Shown here piece by piece: positions 61,768-64,000 of a stretch of DNA of 64,000 nt (its first letter is position 1; each line of letters opens with the position of its first letter). A program made the translations under genes and the position numbers. The stretch is from NCBI RefSeq assembly GCF_038023995.1, contig NZ_CP150660.1:2044501-2108500 (forward strand), written 5' to 3'. The notes under the pieces were generated by a model. That model was not told where the DNA came from. It worked only from the letters and a program-made list of their open reading frames with translations, and did no database searches. Source of the DNA: Polaribacter atrinae (lineage in GTDB: Bacteria; Bacteroidota; Bacteroidia; Flavobacteriales; Flavobacteriaceae).

Positions 61768-63250
61768 TTTTCGGGTTGTTATTTTTACGGTTTCTATTAT
61801 TTCTTCTTGGCTTATTTACCTTTTTTACTTCTCCTTCTGGTTTATTTACATCTCCTTGAGCTTTAGGCCTTGGTTTTGGCCTTGGTCTTGGCTTAGGTTT
61901 CTGAGCAACATCGTCTTTAACCTTTTGATTTGGTTTTTGATTCGGATTAGGTCTTGGCTTAGGTTTCTGATTTGGATTGGTATTTGGTTGTTTTTTTATC
62001 TGAGGCTTTCGTTTCTGATTTGGGTTTGGTTTCGCTTTTTGACCAGGGATTGCCTTTGCCGCTGGCTTGCTTCGATTATTACTAGCAACTGCAACCGGTT
62101 TTTTCTTATTTCTATTTCTATTATTCTTTTTACGATTACTCGTCTTTGGAACATCAAAACGTGTTAAACTATCTTGCCCAACAGCATCTTCGAAATCTAC
62201 TTTTACTGGAATTTCTACATCTGCTTCATATTCTTCTAACGAAATAGATTTCTCGTTATTCTTATTCAGATCAACTATTTCTAGAACTTGTTCTAAAGTA
62301 AGTCTAAACCATTTAAAACGTTCCTCTTTGTATGTATACCAAAGGTGGTTTTTAAAAATATCCATCTTCACAAAGACAGCATCTCCCTTTTCTGTTTTTA
62401 AGACTACATCTTGTTTAGGAAACGATTTTAAAGCATCTAAATACGTGTCTAATTCAAAATTTAAACAACATTTTAATTTACCACATTGTCCTGCTAACTT
62501 TAAAGGATTTAAAGATAATTGTTGATAACGTGCCGCAGAAGTTGTTACTTTTCTAAAATCTGTTAACCAGGTAGAACAACACAATTCTCTACCACAAGAA
62601 CCAACACCTCCTAAACGAGCCGCTTCTTGTCTTGCACCTACTTGTTTCATTTCTACACGAATAGAGAATGCACTTGCCAAATCTCTAATTAACTGTCTAA
62701 AATCTACTCTTGTATCTGCCGTATAATAAAACGTAGCTTTGTTGCCATCACCTTGATATTCTACATCAGATAATTTCATTTGCAAACCTAAACGTCCTAA
62801 AATCTCTCTTCCTTTTCGTTGCGTTTCTTCTTCTTTCCCTCTGGCTTGTTGCCAAATATCAATATCTCTCTGACTTGCTATTCTGTAAATCTTCTTTACA
62901 TCTTCATGATCTGCGGTAATTTTGCGTTTTTTCATTTGCACTTTCACCAATTCTCCTGCTAAAGAAACCGTACCAATATCATGTCCTGGAGCACCTTCTA
63001 CCGCAACAATATCTCCCATAGTGATGGGTAAATTATCTGGATTTGTAAAAAAATGCTTTCTTCCATTCTTAAAACGGACTTCAAAAATATTGAATCTTTC
63101 TTGTCCACTTGGTAACGTCATATTAGACAACCAATCAAAAACGGCTAGTTTATTACTACCACTTCCGCAGGTTCCTGACCCACAATTACCATTACTCTTG
63201 CAACCTTTTGGTACTCCATTTTCTGTTGTACCACAACTTCCACATGCCAT
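61742..63250 (-). CDS. PSP1 domain protein (RicT/YaaT-like) with long basic tail
   Basis: A 502-residue protein. The N-terminus is cysteine-rich (Cys3, 6, 17, 23, 28). The PSP1 domain spans about 95-290: ITMGDIVAVEGAPGHDIGTVSLAGELV, RQLIRDLASAFSIRVEMKQVGARQEAARLGGVGSCGRELCCSTW and GQCGKLKCCLNFELD, with cysteines of the kind that bind Fe-S in Bacillus RicT. From about residue 371 to the end it becomes a low-complexity, strongly basic Pro/Lys/Asn/Gln tail of about 130 residues. RicT works with RicA and RicF in RNA processing; the role in Bacteroidota is not established. It overlaps gldH. Confidence 0.9.
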   Translation of the reverse strand: MACGSCGTTENGVPKGCKSNGNCGSGTCGSGSNKLAVFDWLSNMTLPSGQERFNIFEVRFKNGRKHFFTNPDNLPITMGDIVAVEGAPGHDIGTVSLAGELVKVQMKKRKITADHEDVKKIYRIASQRDIDIWQQARGKEEETQRKGREILGRLGLQMKLSDVEYQGDGNKATFYYTADTRVDFRQLIRDLASAFSIRVEMKQVGARQEAARLGGVGSCGRELCCSTWLTDFRKVTTSAARYQQLSLNPLKLAGQCGKLKCCLNFELDTYLDALKSFPKQDVVLKTEKGDAVFVKMDIFKNHLWYTYKEERFKWFRLTLEQVLEIVDLNKNNEKSISLEEYEADVEIPVKVDFEDAVGQDSLTRFDVPKTSNRKKNNRNRNKKKPVAVASNNRSKPAAKAIPGQKAKPNPNQKRKPQIKKQPNTNPNQKPKPRPNPNQKPNQKVKDDVAQKPKPRPRPKPRPKAQGDVNKPEGEVKKVNKPRRNNRNRKNNNPKNDDSSEKK

Positions 63251-63623
63251 GTAAGTATATATATTTTTATAGTTGATATTTTTTATAGCATATTTTTAGC
63301 AGCAAATCCACTAAAAAACCTCTCTATAAATTCTAAAAACCTCTTGGTTCATAATTTGATTATCAGACCGATACACAAACACAGCCTAATCTTCACTAAT
63401 TCGTAAATATACGCATTCTCAAAGAATGAAAAAATAGGTTAATATAAAGTTCTCATAACTAATTTTTTATTTGATGATACCCAAATGTAGTATGAATAGT
63501 TGTTTACCCACTAATTCGTTTAGTATTTGCATGGATTAAATTAGTATTCGTATAAAAAATCTCTTTTTTCAACAAAAAAAGACCTCAAAAATGAGGCCTT
63601 TCTATATTTAGTTTATGTACTTA
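63251..63623. other. 373-bp intergenic region between PSP1 and the ferredoxin
   Basis: AT-rich. The terminator at 63575-63603 lies at its upper end, and a small dyad CATTCT-CAA-AGAATG (63412-63429) in the middle. A promoter for PSP1 must lie here, but I find no clean -7/-33 pair. No ORF or RNA gene is evident. Confidence 0.6.
63575..63603 (-). terminator. Terminator after the ferredoxin gene
   Basis: On the minus strand AGGCCTCA pairs with TGAGGTCTT (one G-U) over a short T loop, followed by a run of seven T. It lies 21 bp past the ferredoxin stop. Confidence 0.85.
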
Positions 63624-63854
63624 TTAAATCTGTTTTACTTCAATAATTTTAACAGGACACGCTTTTTTTGCTTCGTTAGAACAATCAAAAATAGACTCAT
63701 CAAAAGATTTTATGGTAAAAAAACCTTTCTTTTCTACGGAATGTAACAGCACCGTTTTGCCATCTTTTTTTGACATCTGGAATTGACTTGGAGCCAACTC
63801 TACGCAGTAATTACAACCAATACACTTGTTTCTTTGCAATGTAACTACCACCAT
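63624..63854 (-). CDS. Ferredoxin, single [4Fe-4S] type
   Basis: A 76-residue electron-transfer protein. Cys11, Cys14 and Cys17 (CIGCNYC) with the distant Cys66 (ACPVKII) give the CxxCxxC...CP pattern of a one-cluster [4Fe-4S] ferredoxin; Cys58 is an extra thiol. The protein has FFTIKSF in the middle, as in bacterial single-cluster ferredoxins. Its start codon overlaps the stop of the U32 peptidase by one base (TAATG), so the two are translationally coupled, and a redox or hydroxylation link to the peptidase is conceivable. A terminator follows. Confidence 0.9.
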   Translation of the reverse strand: MVVVTLQRNKCIGCNYCVELAPSQFQMSKKDGKTVLLHSVEKKGFFTIKSFDESIFDCSNEAKKACPVKIIEVKQI

Positions 63855-64000
63855 TAGCTTACTGCGAATTCAGTTTTTACAATCTTATACAACTTGTCTG
63901 ATCTTCTAATTTTAAAATCTAACTTCATGGTAACTTCGTCTCCTTTTGTTGCTTTTTGGGCAGAAGCATCATTTACAAACATTTGTTTAACTTCCATTTC
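63854..64000 (-). CDS. C-terminal end of a U32 family peptidase, truncated at the window edge
   Basis: An open frame from base 64000 to TAA at 63854-63856 encodes 48 residues: EMEVKQMFVNDASAQKA, TKGDEVTMKLDFKIRRSDKLYKI, ending VKTEFAVS. The beta-rich TKGDEVTMKL and KIRRSDKLYKI segments match the C-terminal domain of collagenase-like U32 proteases, which include the YegQ/RlhA group that hydroxylates 23S rRNA. The start and catalytic part lie beyond the window. The neighbour, a [4Fe-4S] ferredoxin, is a common partner of U32 genes in Bacteroidota as I recall. Confidence is limited by the short length. Confidence 0.7.
   Translation of the reverse strand, partial: EMEVKQMFVNDASAQKATKGDEVTMKLDFKIRRSDKLYKIVKTEFAVS

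Noticed and set aside
61604..62167. A 187-codon plus-strand frame opposite the PSP1 tail, rich in Trp, Phe and Ile.
   Set aside because: Antisense of the low-complexity basic tail; its composition is a by-product of that tract.
1..64000. CRISPR arrays, tRNA or rRNA genes, transposases and prophage genes.
   Set aside because: Looked for throughout; no regularly spaced repeats, no cloverleaf or rRNA sequence, and no mobile-element proteins found.

Overview
The window is AT-rich chromosomal DNA from a marine-type member of the Flavobacteriaceae (Bacteroidota), probably close to Polaribacter or Tenacibaculum. The lineage call rests on gldH (gliding motility), a PorZ-type type IX secretion gene, DUF4837 and PSP1 families typical of Flavobacteriia, TonB/SusC-style outer-membrane proteins, and promoters with the Bacteroidota -7 element TAnnTTTG. 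I see no rRNA, tRNA, CRISPR array, prophage or insertion sequence. Gene content is mostly core.

Layout: 1-3100 (minus) an edge-truncated conserved protein, an S41 protease and rnpA. 3297-8056 (plus) glutaryl-CoA dehydrogenase, then a PPi-type PEP carboxykinase gene broken by four frameshifts. 8509-12250 an outer-membrane beta-barrel protein and a YihY-family membrane protein. 12332-19357 (minus) a VOC protein and a TolC / adaptor / RND efflux operon ending in a PII-like protein and a YgaP-like membrane protein. 19601-21670 NAD salvage (pncB, pncA). 21889-26553 an iron/siderophore-type cassette (esterase, TonB receptor, AraC regulator). 26612-31871 an SLC12-type transporter, a small membrane protein and cydAB. 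32151-38379 a TlpA-like thioredoxin, a TPMT-type methyltransferase, nadA-nadB, trxA, a di-haem c-type lipoprotein, a Crp/Fnr regulator and a 45-residue membrane protein. 38440-44063 a second adaptor / RND / TolC operon. 44593-64000 housekeeping and envelope genes: acyltransferases, tesB, recO, porZ, trpS, a lytic transglycosylase, xth, scoAB, a class A PBP, gldH, PSP1, a ferredoxin and the end of a U32 peptidase.

The most interesting structure is regulatory. Four promoters in the window share one layout to the base: a 14-bp dyad (GYWAC-N4-GTTAC, with one or two deviations), exactly 22 bp, then TATTTTTG or TATGTTTG. They precede the TolC-RND-PII-YgaP operon, cydAB, the divergent tlpA gene, and the cytochrome c-trxA operon. 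This places a dyad near -41.5, the class II activator position of Crp/Fnr proteins. A Crp/Fnr-family gene with a Cys-x5-Cys-Cys motif lies directly upstream of one target. A fifth promoter, for the 45-residue membrane protein, has the same spacing but a TGA-N6-TCA dyad. I infer a small redox or respiratory regulon linking cytochrome bd, thiol/haem proteins and an efflux pump. The second notable item is the decaying PPi-PEPCK gene, alone among intact neighbours.
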